Shown here piece after piece: positions 1-13,000 of a DNA stretch of 64,000 nt. Position 1 is the stretch's first letter; every line of letters begins with the position of its first letter. The stretch comes from Struthio camelus (Eukaryota > Chordata > Aves > Struthioniformes > Struthionidae). The stretch spans positions 54,235,612-54,299,611 of the forward strand of contig NC_090982.1 in assembly GCF_040807025.1 (NCBI RefSeq), written 5' to 3'. A program made the translations under genes and the position numbers. The notes below the pieces were generated by a model. That model was given only the letters and a program-made list of their open reading frames with translations, searched no databases and was not told the DNA's origin.

Positions 1-1547
1 ACTTCAAGATTTAATCTGACTTCATTAAAGTTTCTGCTGAGTGTTTACCACATCTAAACAGCTTATGTAAATACTGTAATACTGTATAGTATGTAATCAC
101 TGTGCAATAGATGAGGTTACAGGCTAGTTAAAAATATGTGCCTTGATTATAAAATAAAAAGAACCACTGTAACTTCTGCATAATTTCAAAATGTATGTAA
201 AAATACATTTATCAAAATATAATACAGCATCTGAATGTTTAAAGTCAAATGTTAAGATCTTAAATATATAAAAATTAACAAGTACTTTTAGAACAGATCA
301 TTTTCCATTACGTTTGAATACACTTAACAGAAAAAAACTACAAAATAAACCCAGAGGTTGCTAGCACGTCCTTCAGAAGACTTGTTACGTTTAGCAAAAA
401 AATACAAAGAAACACGCTTTGCAAACCACTTTTTATATAAAAGCAGTACTAGCACGTTTCGTGTCATGAAGGACAGCGCAACATGGTTTGGTGCAAATAC
501 AAAGAAAGAGTTAGACTGGGCCAGAAATTCAACAGAAAAGGCTTTGCCCATCTCCTCGTACAGATATTTTTCCAGACCTTCAGCACAACAGTTGCAATTT
601 TTTCAAGTTTTTGTATAATTACGGGTAACAAGTGTTTCTCCCTTTCTCTCAGAATATTAGTATCAGAGCACCTGTATGACATTGCATCCCGTTATGGAGA
701 ATTCATTGCAGGAGAACATGAGGGACCTGCAGATTTCAGGGTGATTATTTTTTGCAAGCTGAAACTCTGCTCATGGACTACATGGTATGACCGTCCATCC
801 CTATGTCTATGCCATATATGGGAAGTTAATGTGGAACCCTCCTCCTGCCCCCCATTTTCTCCTCACTTTTAAAAGTAAGTTAGAGTAATTTCCTACATCA
901 TAGTATGTTATGCAACATAGAGCAAAATATAATCTCAATTTTTGTCTTTCCCGTGTGGATTTTCTCCCCCTTGCTGAATGTATTCCATCTCGTAGTGCTG
1001 ATATTTGAGAGGTGTGTGTGCATGCACGCACATTCTGCAAAGACCTCTTGACAGGTGCTTTTGTGGACCTACTTGGAGCGGGCTAAAAACTACAGCCCTC
1101 AGATGTTCATTCCTGATCCTCAGGTGGAAGTTACCTCCCCTTGATAACAACTTCCTAAAAGCCCCTAGTCTGTTTTAGCGCCAGATAACCCAGCTTAGTT
1201 TAAAGAACCTGGACAGGAGCTTAAGATCCTCTGGTTTGGTTTTCATCAGATTGACACTGTCTCCAGTTTTTTAGAAATATTTGAGAAACAATTACTTCTA
1301 TACTGGATTTCCTAATCACAAGGCAATAATGATCCCTCTCCATAAATTCAGTTTGTTCATAACCTTTTGCCGTATATTATAAATAATCTTTATACATTTC
1401 ATATACCCACACACGATTATGCAAACAATTTGTATAAATATTTATTTTATGAAAATACAGAGTAAACATAAAGTGCCATATAAAATAGCCATTTATTAGC
1501 AAATGGTTAACTGACTGTGCCAATCAATACCTGGACTGTATGCTTAC
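1..1547. other. Non-coding AT-rich segment with a 13-base direct repeat
   Basis: No coding region is supported. Overlapping short frames at 324-872 exist on both strands, which is typical of chance. A 13-base word (AAATACAAAGAAA) occurs at 400-412 and again at 495-507, and CTAGCACGT occurs both near 361 and near 450, so 360-510 has weak internal repetition. A short alternating GT/CA tract lies near 1012-1032. Nothing here matches a repeat family or RNA gene that I know. Confidence 0.6.
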
Positions 1548-1725
1548 CTGTCCAGTTTGCTCTGCCACTGCACTGGTTACAAGTGCAAACCAGTAGCAAG
1601 GAAAACATCAACCAATTGACAGTGTGGCTGGTTCAGCAGCAGTCCCAGCAGAGATGAAGGAAAGTGACAGTGGAGCTCTGGGAGTCCGAAAGGCCTCTAC
1701 GATTTTCTGGAGCAGACTATAACGT
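1548..1725 (-). other. Candidate exon, probably non-coding (strong splice sites on both sides)
   Basis: Read on the minus strand, a long T-rich tract ending TTTTTCCAG immediately precedes base 1725, and the segment ends at 1548 with CAG followed by GTAAGC, a near-ideal donor. The enclosed length is 178 bases, a usual internal exon size. One frame stays open for 38 codons from the acceptor (RYSLLQKIVEAFRTPRA...) and then meets TGA; the other two frames stop within about 30 bases. It therefore cannot be an ordinary internal coding exon. It could be an exon of a long non-coding RNA, an alternative terminal exon, or a poison exon of a gene that spans the window. I recognise no protein similarity. 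Paired good splice sites also occur by chance in large introns, so confidence is low. Confidence 0.25.
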
Positions 1726-3326
1726 CTGGAAAAACAAAAAAAGAAGCCATTTTTACTTCTGAAAATTGTTCTCTGTAAATTTATTTAATATTTTGTTTGC
1801 ACACACGATTAGCATAATAATAATAGCAACAATAATAAAGAACAAAAGAATGTGACAGAATTCTAAAATGCTGAATCAGAAAACGCTTATGGGAGGGAAG
1901 AATTGTTCTTCCCTCAGCTTTATAATTTTTCTTAGAGTATTTTCATCAGAAAGTTTCAAAAAGCACTGAAATTCAGACATTACCTATAAATTAAAGACGG
2001 AATACCATCTTGGCTTTCTAACGCTCTTCCAAACTCCTCTTTGTGGTTTAAAACCTGGAAAAGATATTTTGCATGACCCGTTAGATGCTTTCTTTTCTTA
2101 ATAAAATCCTAAAAAGCCCTGATGACATTCAGGGTAGAAAAACAACTGAACATGGTAGGCACAGGAAGGTACTGTAATTTATTATCTATTTCAACGTTAA
2201 CATAACTTCTTACAATAGATTCAGGAAAAAAAGGATTAAATTAATGGCCTATTTCATTTTGATTTTTGTTCAAAATAAAAATGTCATTCATTTTGTGCCT
2301 TCCAAGTATAATGATACTGATTTACATTTTGAAATAAAAAATGAATTGTTAAGCAACTATTCCCACTGATGAGAAGGCCCATAGTTTTTTTCTCTGCTTT
2401 GTTTAGTATGCAGTATCTTCTACAAGAAACTCAGTTTTTCCTATTACCATGAGATCATACAGGGCCAGATAATGCCTAGATCTAACACAGCCATATGAAA
2501 AAGTTGTAAGTCACAGAAACTCTTTTCGTCTTGTATACCTTTGGCTTAGATGACCAGGATCTCAATCCTAGAAAGTACGAGAAAAAGGGGCAGAGAGCAG
2601 ACAGACTCCTTCCCAGACACCAGGCAGAAAACCTGCCCCATAAAAGGATTTTTCAAACTACGTCTTGACCACTGCAAATGGGAAAGCCAACATGTCCCTG
2701 CTTTCCTCAGGGCAGTCCAACTACTCTTTCTTACTACCATGGGCAGCATGTAACCAGCATACGTTATCCCACATCACAAATAACAGTAGTGTAACCAAAC
2801 CAAACCAAAACATTATTTGCACTCCTATGTATTTTGAAATATACCACAGAGACTGAAATACCTTAAAAATGGATCTCTTTAAAACAACGACTAACAACAT
2901 TCATCCATTTTAACTAAAAAAGACCAAACTGTCTGGTAACATATGTACTACCAGGTGCAGACACTGGTGCAGGTTTAGTATTATCTTCAATAAGTCAAAT
3001 ACTACCACTGGCTCACGGAAACCTGAGGAGAAATCTCATCTGTATACAATGTTGCAAGTCACTCTGGACCAGCTGCAGGTGAAAAGAAAAACTCTTTAGG
3101 ACTATTAATCAAAATGTGGTTTAGTTAAGGGTAGCATTTTGTTTATGCCTATTTAGCTGAGGAGTATATTATTCAGTAGCGATTAAACCTTTTGCAGCAA
3201 CAATTAGTTAACATTAAATTATTACAGGTAGAGGAAATGATGGCAGTACAAGGCATTCCCTTACATAAATAACAAAATGTAAGGTGTATGAATGTAAATA
3301 GTGAAACAGAAAATAAGTTTGCACTC
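1726..3326. other. Non-coding AT-rich intergenic or intronic sequence
   Basis: A short imperfect ATA/ACA triplet stretch is present near 1811-1840. The overlapping frames at 2546-2856 on both strands have no recognisable product. I see no family-level repeat, RNA gene or regulatory block. Confidence 0.55.
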
Positions 3327-3505
3327 ATAGAATCACAGAACGGTTGAGGTTGGAAGGAACCTCTGAAGATCATCTAATCCAACACTGTTGCCCAAGCCGG
3401 GTTACCTGCAACAGGTTGCTCAGGACCCTGTCCAGACAGCTTTTGAATATCTCCAAGGGTGGAGACTTGCCCACAACCTCTCTGGGCAACTTGTTCCAGT
3501 TGAAC
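3327..3505 (-). mobile_element. CR1 LINE, 3' end fragment
   Basis: The plus strand begins ATAGAATCACAGAACGGTTG, the reverse complement of the familiar CR1 terminus (…ATTCTATGATTCT). It continues through the characteristic phrases TTGGAAGGAACCTCTGAAGATC, CTAATCCAACA, GGTTGCTCAGGACC, GTCCAGACAGCTTTTGAATA, TCTCCAAGGGTGGAGAC and TCTCTGGGCAACTTGTTCCA. The element is therefore inserted antisense and severely 5'-truncated, as nearly all CR1 copies are. The GTCCAGACAGCTTTTGAATA wording suggests a CR1-C/D/F type subfamily rather than CR1-B; that assignment is from memory. CR1 is the dominant non-LTR retrotransposon of birds and reptiles and mobilises by target-primed reverse transcription. No coding part (ORF2) remains. 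Similarity fades after about 3505, with possible decayed sequence to about 3600. Confidence 0.93.
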
Positions 3506-6500
3506 AATACACTTGAAATCACTACACGGTTCTAGAACCGATTTATTTGTAATCCCCTAATCTTATTTGGGTCCTCCTTTCCTCTAAACTGTCATTTTTT
3601 TCACCAAATGAAAGACATTCATTAGGACTAAGCTGATTCGTAACTCCTATGCCTTCATGTTTTCCCTAAAACACTTGGAAATAATCCCGTTTCAGCTTTA
3701 TTTATTTTAATTTGGGTTTAGGTAAAATATAAATTTAAGAAGGGACCTCAAGAGCTCAGAAGAACTTTAGAGTTGAAATTCTGCCAGGTAACATAAACTA
3801 GAACATATACTATGACAGGCAAAGAGCAGTTAAGAACAAAAGATCAAAGAAGCTACGAGAAATAAAAATAGCCAGAGATTTCTAGAAAAGAAATAATAAT
3901 TTTATATTAATTAAGAATGCAAGGGGTACAGGTGTAGACAGTACCATACGCCATTTAGAATGCTAAAGAGAGGGGACAGCCTATAGGGTGGTGAATTAAC
4001 GGAGGACATACCTACATTTCTTTATTCCTTCGTTTGTTCCTTCCTTTCTTCACTTCATTAATCTCCCTGTCAAAGAAGGGCTGGTTTTTTACCACGCATT
4101 TAATTGGAGTTTCAGCTGGTTAATGGGGATTCCACAAATTTATCCGGGAGGCAGCTGTAGAATTCAGTGGATTATGCTTTCAAATAGTATTTCTAGACAT
4201 TACCCTCTATTTGCTTTTTCATATTCTCATCCCATTATCTCAGTTTACTGTCTTACAGTGGTTGTCATTAAAGATTCAACATTAACACCAGTTACCACCC
4301 CAGTGTCTGAAATACCGAGCCCATTTTCTCTGACAGGATAGATACATCAGGGTAGATATTTTAATAGCAAACTCCCTCATTATTTTTTTCCACGATTACT
4401 ATTTAAAGCCTTCAAGTATTTACAGTTTTATCATGTCTCTTCATGGTCAACACTTATCAATAGTTAGACCGTAATCTTTTCCAGTGAATCAGCTTCCCCA
4501 GTCACTTAATGCATTTTTGTTTCTAAACTCTATTCCAAGGTCACTTTTCACAGGAAATAAAAATATGGTCTTACCGGGCTGATGTATGGCATAGAAACGA
4601 TGGAGCAATTTGAGGGATTCAGTCATAGCAAATTACCAGGACCGAATGATCTCCCTCCAGAATTCTGAAGGTAGAAAATTATTAAGTACAATATGTATTG
4701 ATGGGGATATACACTGTCTTTTTAAGATAATAATGGTAATAATAATATATAACCCTCCCCTGCGAAGTCCCCTTCTTCTTACTGATTGGAAAGGCACTAA
4801 GCTCTGGGTTCTGCTTTTCCAATTCGTTCTGCAGGAGCAGACTCCAGAGCCTACAAGCAGGGTGGTAATGCTGACGGAGATCTACGCAAGATCCCGTTGC
4901 AAAGAGCGGCCAGCTAGCTTGTGCTACAACTTTTAGGGAATCCTGTATTTAAAAATGTAACAATTACTGAATTGGAACAGCAATGAGATAAGATTTTTAG
5001 GTGCTCTAAACCTGTGATACAGCCATTACCATCATACCATCACACTAACCACATGCTGTTGGCTATAGGAGCACACCCAGGTTTGTTTACCTCACTTTGA
5101 GGACACCCTGAACATAGGTTTAATTCAGTGTGACAGACTGGAAAACAAGCAGTAAGGCCTTGGTCTGAGGCTGACTGACACCAGTGGAAACACTTGCACT
5201 TGCTTTGGACTCTGCTTTTAATCCAGACTCTGTAAAAGAGAAAGCTAGGTTAGCGGGAGTAGTCAAAAAACCAAAGGCTATGTCCTCAGTTATACTCAGA
5301 CCCAGAATATAAAAATAAAAGGCAACGCGGTTAGACAAAAATAAAGGTTTATTCTCCTATCTGGCTTGAAATCGAACTGTGGAATCCACTGCCATTCACT
5401 CAGATATTTTGACTAGATGTTTTCAAAGGGTTGGATTAGTTCATTGTTAATATTTATTGTAACTATTCTCACATAAACAGACAAATATGTGACTACTGAG
5501 GGTGAACACTCTTTCTCAGCTTCAAAATTCTACAGCCGAGAGCAAAGTTTGGCTACCTAAAAGTAATCAAGCCAAATGCTTCATGCTGTACACTAGCCTT
5601 TTTGCCTGAGGAGGTCAGGAAGGAAATATTTTCCCACACTAATGGGTAACCTCAGTTTCATTTTTCAGCGGTTGACATGTTCTTGAAGTCCTTGCTTGTT
5701 ACCACTGGAGACAGAACACGCCGCTGCCTAGTTCTTTGCGGCAAAGGTATTACCACTCCGGTTAGGAGAAACTATTTAACGTTCAAGAAAACATTTAATA
5801 GTTGCTCCCTTTGCTTCTTCAGGTATAACTTAATCATTTGTCTTTCTGTTGTCCTCTGACTTTCTGCCTAGTTCAGTTACACCTTCAGTCATTCAAATCT
5901 AATTTTAAAGATATATTGTAAATCTTTAAACCTGGGCTTTATTTATTAGAAACCAAGCAAACACAAAGCTAACGTATAGCGCTCAATAACTGTGATTCTC
6001 CTATATGCGTAGGAACAAAATTCCATGAATACACCTCTGCCTAATGAGAAAGCACAGGTGTTCTGACAAGCAAGAACAACAAATAAAAAAAAAGTTGCTA
6101 TTCTGTCAAATACTGTGTGCATATCAAGGATCTAGAATACAAAGCAGACTTAACAGCAATCACATTTTGAGCAGAATTCACTTGAATGTAACACCTTCTC
6201 CCTCTAAGGTTTTGAATGTGGTATCTTAAAGAAGATCACACAAATTACTCATTCTGGGAACAAAGGCTCCTTTTTGAAAGCTGTCAGCTTGCTGACAGTT
6301 ATGATGAGCATTTACTTCAGGCTTGTAAAACATATTAATCAAACTTGTTCCTATAGCTTTAGTCCAAGGAGGGTTACTGTTTCTTTTAGAGAAATGTTTT
6401 ACATAAGTGAAGAGCTCTGAATACGTATATACCTTGAATGCAAACCACCATCTATGCCATTCATTTATTCATAATGTATAAATACTACACCACGCTTAAG

Positions 6501-7291
6501 GAAGATTGAAGCAGTATACGGAAATCTTTTTATTACAAGACTATTTGCAAAAGACCTATGCACCATTCAATGAACCTTGAAAAACATCTGAAAATATGGG
6601 TTGCATTTGCAAACTTCAATGTATGACATGGAGAGCTGGCAAGCTGCCTGGTTTCTACTTAAAGGATTGTCATTCTGGGAAAAATAAATTTCTCTAACTA
6701 GACAAAAGTCAATGTTTTCATGTTTTACTGCAATCAAACTGATATGGCTGACAATTTAATGTCTCAACACTTAAAATATCTGTGGATAATCAGTTACCTC
6801 AATCAATCATAACTACAAGATTTCTCTATTTTCAAAGCCTGTATACATATGACTGAGATATTTAACAGTTTAGAGAGAAACCTCCCCATCCTTAATCCTT
6901 CATGATTTCTCTTGAGCCATGCAGTTATTTTTTGCAAATGCACGCTTTGAAAAGTGCTGGGGAAAAAGAAACCCAACCCTGCACCGTAATCAGATTCTGA
7001 AACTTTTGTGTTAATGTCCTGTTTTCTTTAATTTTATGTATATTTTATAGTCTGCTTGCCTGTCAAATAGATGTGGAAATGTGCTGGCATTCCAGCTGAA
7101 GACATCATTATGAGTGAGAAAATGCTCAAGGCTTTTTCAAAGTGGGTGCTGAAGCACACATTTCTCTTCTTTGACTCCAGGGGATGCTAACAGCTGCCCC
7201 AGCGGACAGGTATCATGAGGTCAAAGGCTAGTGGTGCCGTGCACCTTCAGGATTTGGCTGTGAGCAAAGTAGACAGGTAGTTTCTCAAAAC
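3506..7291. other. Non-coding sequence with no recognised repeat
   Basis: No coding region, CR1 or SINE is recognised. A perfect inverted repeat at 6281-6298 (CTGTCAGC, two bases, GCTGACAG) is the most structured spot and is treated separately. Composition is AT-rich throughout, with homopurine and homopyrimidine patches of only a few tens of bases. Confidence 0.55.
6281..6298. promoter_or_regulatory. Inverted pair of TGACAG (MEIS/TGIF-type) words
   Basis: CTGTCAGC at 6281-6288 is separated by TT from its exact reverse complement GCTGACAG at 6291-6298. Each arm contains the TALE homeodomain core TGACAG/CTGTCA, so the site could bind a MEIS, PREP or TGIF dimer. Eight-base arms with a short spacer are expected several times by chance in 64 kb, so function is speculative. 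Confidence 0.2.
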
Positions 7292-7340
7292 TAATAATAA
7301 CAATAGCAACAATGATGAGAAGGAGAAGAAGAAGAAGAAG
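7292..7340. repeat. Compound AT-rich triplet microsatellite ending in (AAG)n
   Basis: An imperfect ATA/ACA triplet run passes into GAGAAGGAG and then about five tandem AAG units up to 7340. It is purine-rich on the plus strand. It is a simple-sequence repeat and likely length-polymorphic. Confidence 0.85.
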
Positions 7341-7849
7341 CTGACAACAAAAATGAAAAAGAACCTGCAAGAAGTGAATTCTGGGTAGCACAACACTTGG
7401 CAGAGCTGATTTTAATGTCTGACAGGTTGAGTTCACTAATCTTTGCTATTCATATGGACGTGAAACTTCATACAGTTTTACAAATTTGTATCTATTAAGA
7501 CATGCAGCAGTGTTCCTACAGCATGAGAACAAGTTTGCTAGTGCCTACCATTCTTCTTCTTCCGTGATAAAAATTGACATGACCTGTTTTAAACGCCTAG
7601 CACATAATTACTCTGAACGCTCAATAAGGAAAGCTACATCTTTAGAGCCTGCTTTACCTTTAAAAAAAGAAACCCAAAACACCAACAAGACAAAACAACA
7701 TTCTTCTCCACCTTCCCCCCCACTTTTTCCCCCCTCTCTTTTGTTTCTTTGATTACTTGGAGCCTTGTAATCAAACTAAGCTTAGTTTCAGGACCCTTGG
7801 GGCAGTGTCTCTTAGTTCCCTGTCAGGCTGCGTTGCAAAACAATCAATC
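7341..7849. other. Non-coding sequence with a C/T-rich tract
   Basis: The interval from about 7699 to 7750 is nearly all pyrimidine on the plus strand, with runs of seven or so C and several T runs. No gene is seen. An 88-codon frame covering 7486-7752 runs through this low-complexity tract and is not credible as a protein. Confidence 0.5.
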
Positions 7850-8060
7850 TTGCTCTTGCACTCACTAGGCGGAAGTGCCACGACACGAAGAGTGCAATGC
7901 TTTGCTCTTGCTGTGAAGCTTCGATGACAAAAGTTTTTATCAGAAGCCGACTGTATTTAGGGTTATGAATATGCAATGACTCTCATTAGTATTGAAGCAC
8001 AGGAGCATGGGCTGACATCCCCCGCCACTTTTAGCTGCTGCAGAATCGTCTAATGAATTG
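7850..8060. promoter_or_regulatory. Candidate conserved non-coding element
   Basis: This is a repeat-free block with clustered developmental-factor words: TTATGAATATGCAATGA around 7963-7979 (POU-like ATATGCAAT at 7969-7977), CATTAG and TCTAATGAATTG (homeodomain-type), and a TGCTGCAGA segment. It looks like vertebrate enhancer sequence. Conservation is not tested, and no target gene can be named. Confidence 0.25.
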
Positions 8061-9769
8061 TCTTGCTCTTTCACTCACACAGGCTTTTCTGTTATGGCTC
8101 CCAGTTCCAAGGGGAGTTGCCCAGTTTGAGAATACTATTGACTGCAGAAATTAATTGCCAAGAACTGCTCTTGATTTTGTTAAACAATGTTGAGACAGTG
8201 TTTAAATTGTCCAAACAGAAAACCATTACTAAACTCTACAGGAGATAAAATCATCACGAGTGAAAGAGCCTGTATGTCTATGTACCACGCGCAACAATTT
8301 ACAGGCACATAGGTGTAATGTAGGTATGCATACAGTCTTGTAACCGTACATACACATACAGACAAATATGCACGTATGTATCAGTGAAATCACGTCTCAG
8401 AAATCTGACTTCCTGTCGATTTATCTATTATTCTTCCAGCTAGAACAAACGAGGATAACAGAAAGTTCTCCAAATGAACAGGACTCCAGTACAATGCTAT
8501 TTGATCAACCCTTTAATATTCTTTCTTTTCCCTCTGGGATCCTGCCAAACATTTTGCAGTTCACACAATCTGCAATCTTTCATGAATAAGTTACTGATAA
8601 GGATGTTTCCAACAAATGATTAAGACATCTGGCTTGATTTGTAGTATTTGAGGAGATGTGAAAGCATTCAGAAACAAGTGGAAATGACCCTTTTCCCCCA
8701 ATTGGTTAAATTAAGTGGTTTTTTTTTTTTTCCCCTATTCACCTGAAATTTCTTCTGACATAAAAGGAGCTTTTGTGACTCTCTGCAGATTGTGAAGGAT
8801 AGAGTGAATTGAAATGGATAATATATTCTAAGAGGCATAAGTAGCATTCTGAAAGGTGTGCACATACCGCAAAAAATAAAGAATATGAGGTCTGCCCGAG
8901 AAGGTGTCTGCCCCACACAGCTCTTAATCCATTTAATCAGTAATGGAAACGGTCCCAGTCCAAGGAGGAGGATCTGTTTAATTTTGACTGCAATTTTTGG
9001 CTTTGCTACTCTAATGTGAGCTTGGCTTACCTCTTGACCCAACCCCAGGAGTGCCTGTTCTCATCAGCTGGAGAAAAAAATAAACATAAAGAACATCTAC
9101 ATGTTGGGAGTATCAAATACAAGTGCAGTTTAAAATAAATGCAGTCCTGACAAAAGTGGCTCAAGTATCATACATCAAACACTTGTTACCTCTCTTGGCC
9201 TTAGTGATTGCACGTGACTAAGAAGAGTGAGTGATAAAATCTGAAGAAAGATGAAACCAATCTGGACCTTTTTAAAGACCATCAATCATTCCGCGCAGCC
9301 ATGATATTATTAGTTCCAGTAAGCCTTGTTCTCCCATTTTATGGACATCATAAACCCCCCACCCCTAGACCAATGCTACCATGGGAAATCATTTTTATGG
9401 GCAGCATCTTAGTGTGGACCAATCAGATCTAATCACATAACAAGCTACTGAATTATTCAACGTTCTCCCTAATTTTGCATTCTTCCTGCACTTTGCTGTC
9501 ACTGCAGGGTTTTAAAAGTATGTGTTTTTACAATATTTATTAAGAAGATAACCACACATAGGAATTTTGCTTTCTCAATATCTTTTACTGATCGTTTGTT
9601 CCTTTAGATTGTTACAGTATAGATACATTACTATATAGAGAATATTCCTTCTAAAAAGAATAGCAATTCACAATGTGGCACTCAGCTCTAAACTCCTTCA
9701 GCTTTTAAAATACTGAATATAAGGACAACAATGGTGAAACAATTGTGTTCAAACATAAAATATTCACAT
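8061..9769. other. Non-coding AT-rich sequence
   Basis: It contains a T13 tract at 8719-8731 and a stretch at about 8270-8375 rich in alternating purine/pyrimidine words such as GTATG and CATAC. A 124-codon minus-strand frame at 8668-9042 has no recognisable domain and begins within the T tract, so I treat it as chance. Confidence 0.5.
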
Positions 9770-10030
9770 TTACTGAGCAAACTGTAACCAGCATGTCTCT
9801 TAGCTGTTGCTATGAATACAGGGCTCGCATTGTATATGAAAATATTTCAGTTTTAATTGCAAATCTGTGCAGAGATGATTTGGGGTCTGTAATTAGCACA
9901 TAAATTCCAGACTTTGTGACTGCTGTGAAAACACACATTATTTATGGAACGATTATCTAAATATAATTCAGTGGTTTTTGCTTTCAACAACTACTGTATA
10001 AGTCTGATTCAATAAAATGAGAAAAAACCT
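9770..10030. promoter_or_regulatory. Candidate conserved non-coding element
   Basis: This is a repeat-free block with an octamer-like ATTGCAAAT at 9856-9864, a homeodomain word TAATTAGC at 9890-9897, and T-rich phrases such as ATTTATGGAACG. The look resembles known vertebrate developmental enhancers. The call rests on motif content only. Confidence 0.27.
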
Positions 10031-13000
10031 CCTCTTTTACACTTCTGTTTATATTATGAAGCATTAATTCCTGCGCACTGCCATTCCCCACTCCACCTGC
10101 AGTGGACTTTGCTGTCAGTGACTCTGTACTTCACTCACACCTTGGCGAGGTTCCTTCACAACCATACAGTGCCAGGCACTTAATTTGTTTAAAATGAAAG
10201 CTTGGATTATGCAAATAGCTCTGAACTGAATGAACTGAGTGTGTTTATATGACCTCCATCCTCACGCTTTTCACCCAGGCCAGAAGTGGGAACAGATAGG
10301 AGCCCTGCCTGAGCCACAGTATGCAGATTTCTAGTATCTGGACAGGGTTACTGGAAGGACAAAGTGGTCTCTTGTTCCCACCCACTTATTGCAAACTGCA
10401 GGCTCAGCCACTTCTAGCTCTCGTCAGTTCTAACTGGCATAAAATATCATCTTTTCTGCTGCAATTCTTCCGTACGGGTAATCTCATGGTCAAAATTAGT
10501 TGCTCACACAATCCTTTTAAGAGCAATAATTTTGGGGACTCTCTAGCATTCCAGGGCTTAAAAATGTAATTTCTGGGTATACAGAACTGAGCTTTTCTGT
10601 TGCCAGTTTTGCACTTGTCTCTAGGCTAAGGGATGGAGCTGCTAGTGAGAGGCCTGGTCGCTGCATGCACATCAGGAAGCAAAATGTTCGTACGCCACAT
10701 TAACAGATAAAATAATACAATAAACACAGTTTAAGATGGTAACAGCAAAAATACATAGTACGGACTTAATTTACATCAGGAAGCGCCTCACCTGAAACTT
10801 TCTCCTTTCCTAACTTTTATCGCCCTCTTAGGATTACCCTGTATATAATTTTGATATTGTTGAAGTAAAATTCTTTTCCACTCTTCTCCTGAATCCCAAC
10901 TGAGAGACACCTACTGTCTTACTGACTCAGCAAGCCCAGGTACTCAGAGCGTTCTACACCATAATAATCTTAACAACCACCATGGTAATAATAGCAACAA
11001 CCACTATCAGAGTCAGCTCCTCTCTCCCAAGGCTGCTTCCAGACTGGCTTTCTTCCCTTTCTGTAGATTACAATACAGGCCTTATCCACGCAAAACCCAT
11101 GCTGTTAGGAGCAGTTCCCAGCAGACTTCCTACTTTCTTAGTAGGAATAAAGCAGGTGGACTAGATACCAACCCAGTGGCAAAAATGTGGAGGTTCTTCA
11201 TGTGAGGCTACTAGGATTTGTTTGCCGGTGGTCAAACCTTTGGAAACAGCTGGCTCCCACTCTGGAAGTGATACATTCCCTTCTGTCCTTCTGATCGCCA
11301 AAGCAAGGCAGAATATGTGCAAGTAGATACCTCACAGCCCTGCAGTCAGTTCTGAATTTAGATTTGCATTGTATTATCAATGTCATGGTGCACATACTCT
11401 GAGAGTATGAAAGTAGTTACAAAGAATAATTGAGAGATTCAGTGTGAAGCCACTGAAAGCTGTAATTTAAAGTTCCAGTACTAGTATTACCATTAAAATT
11501 TAAGTGACAGAGGCCCAACTATGAACGGTGATTTTCTTAAACAAAACTGTATTTCCATCCTGTGTGAAACATTCATTTCTGCCTACCAGTCACTGTCACC
11601 AGAACGTATCTTTGTGGCTTCAGGTGTCAGAAGACATGGCGAGCCTTACGCCTGTGACAATGAAAGAATCAACAGGGAAGCAAAGCTGGGAGCCTCTTTG
11701 GAGACAGTGGAGTAGACTGATCTGCATGATCATCAGCAATGGGATCCAGCCTCCACATTTAGCAAAATGAAGCACAACTTTAGTAGCATGTAAGCAGAGA
11801 CTAAATAAGAGCTCAGACCTGGCCCTCAGAAACTGGAAATGGTATCCAGGACTTATTAGTCTGTTTATCCAAGTATATAAAAAAATGCTTCTGAGTATTT
11901 ATTTGGCTGGTGCTAACACTAGAGGACTTAAATGAGCAGGTTATACAACTATAAAATTACTTTAAAATGTCTGTGGGATAGGTGGCAAAAAAGCTGCAGG
12001 GCTGCAAACTCTTGTGCTGGTCTCAAAATATCGGTATTTTTTCCTTAATGCCTGGCATGATGAGATACCACGAGAACCTGAACTTTTGTTTAAAACAGGA
12101 AGCCGCAGCTTTCTGGGAACACATACATTTTTAATAAAGAATCTCTTAGGATAGTGGCAGAATTTGGCTTTCGTTTGCACAAGGACTCCTAAAAGTCAGA
12201 GCAGTTACTTGGCTCACAGGTAGCGCTAATGCAGTCTAGGAATTTATGGAAGTAGAGCTGCCATTAAAATATCAGCCAGGCCACTCAATGTATGCACGTA
12301 AACAGTTCAGATCAATCAGACTGATTTTTTTCACGTTATTATCAACATAAACGCATGTCAATTCCAGACACTGAACAACGAATCCAGCATTTTCAGGTGA
12401 GAGCAGTGACACACAAACAACTCTGCAGAGTCACCGACAAGTATCCAAGTGGAAAGAAAAGCTGAGTGCTTTTTGAAAACCTGACAGAATCAATTATTCC
12501 TCTTTACAAGTGATATCAGCATATTAAGTTATTTTCCTAGCCAGCTGTCAAGCAGCTGCATACCAGATCACGACATACTGTTCTCACCTTCAGTGATGCT
12601 ACTAAATAGCAGGATGTGAGAAGCTTTCAATACTCTGGTCATCATCAGCTAAAACAGTTGTCATTTTTAAACGTCACATGTAACAAAAGTGGAAATGACC
12701 AGAAGAAAAAATCAGAGAAATCCCTCCAACTACAATAGACAGCATTCATTGGGAGCGGTTTAATGCAGAAGAAGGATGTCCTCTTTGAAGGCACCTCCAG
12801 GGAAGCAGGAAATGACTACAAGAGCAGAATAGAGAAATATATCCACCAAGTCACAGAATAAACTTTCTATTTAGTAGTCAGGAATATCTATGTCACAAAA
12901 GAAAGCTATAGAACAGAGTATGGAGACAATGCTGTGACGCAGCGGCTACTTCTGAGACCAGAAAGAGAGAGCATCTGTGAAACAGGAGCTTAATTATGGA

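Noticed and set aside
483..872. 129-codon plus-strand frame near the start
   Set aside because: It overlaps other frames on both strands in AT-rich DNA, with no domain or splice context.
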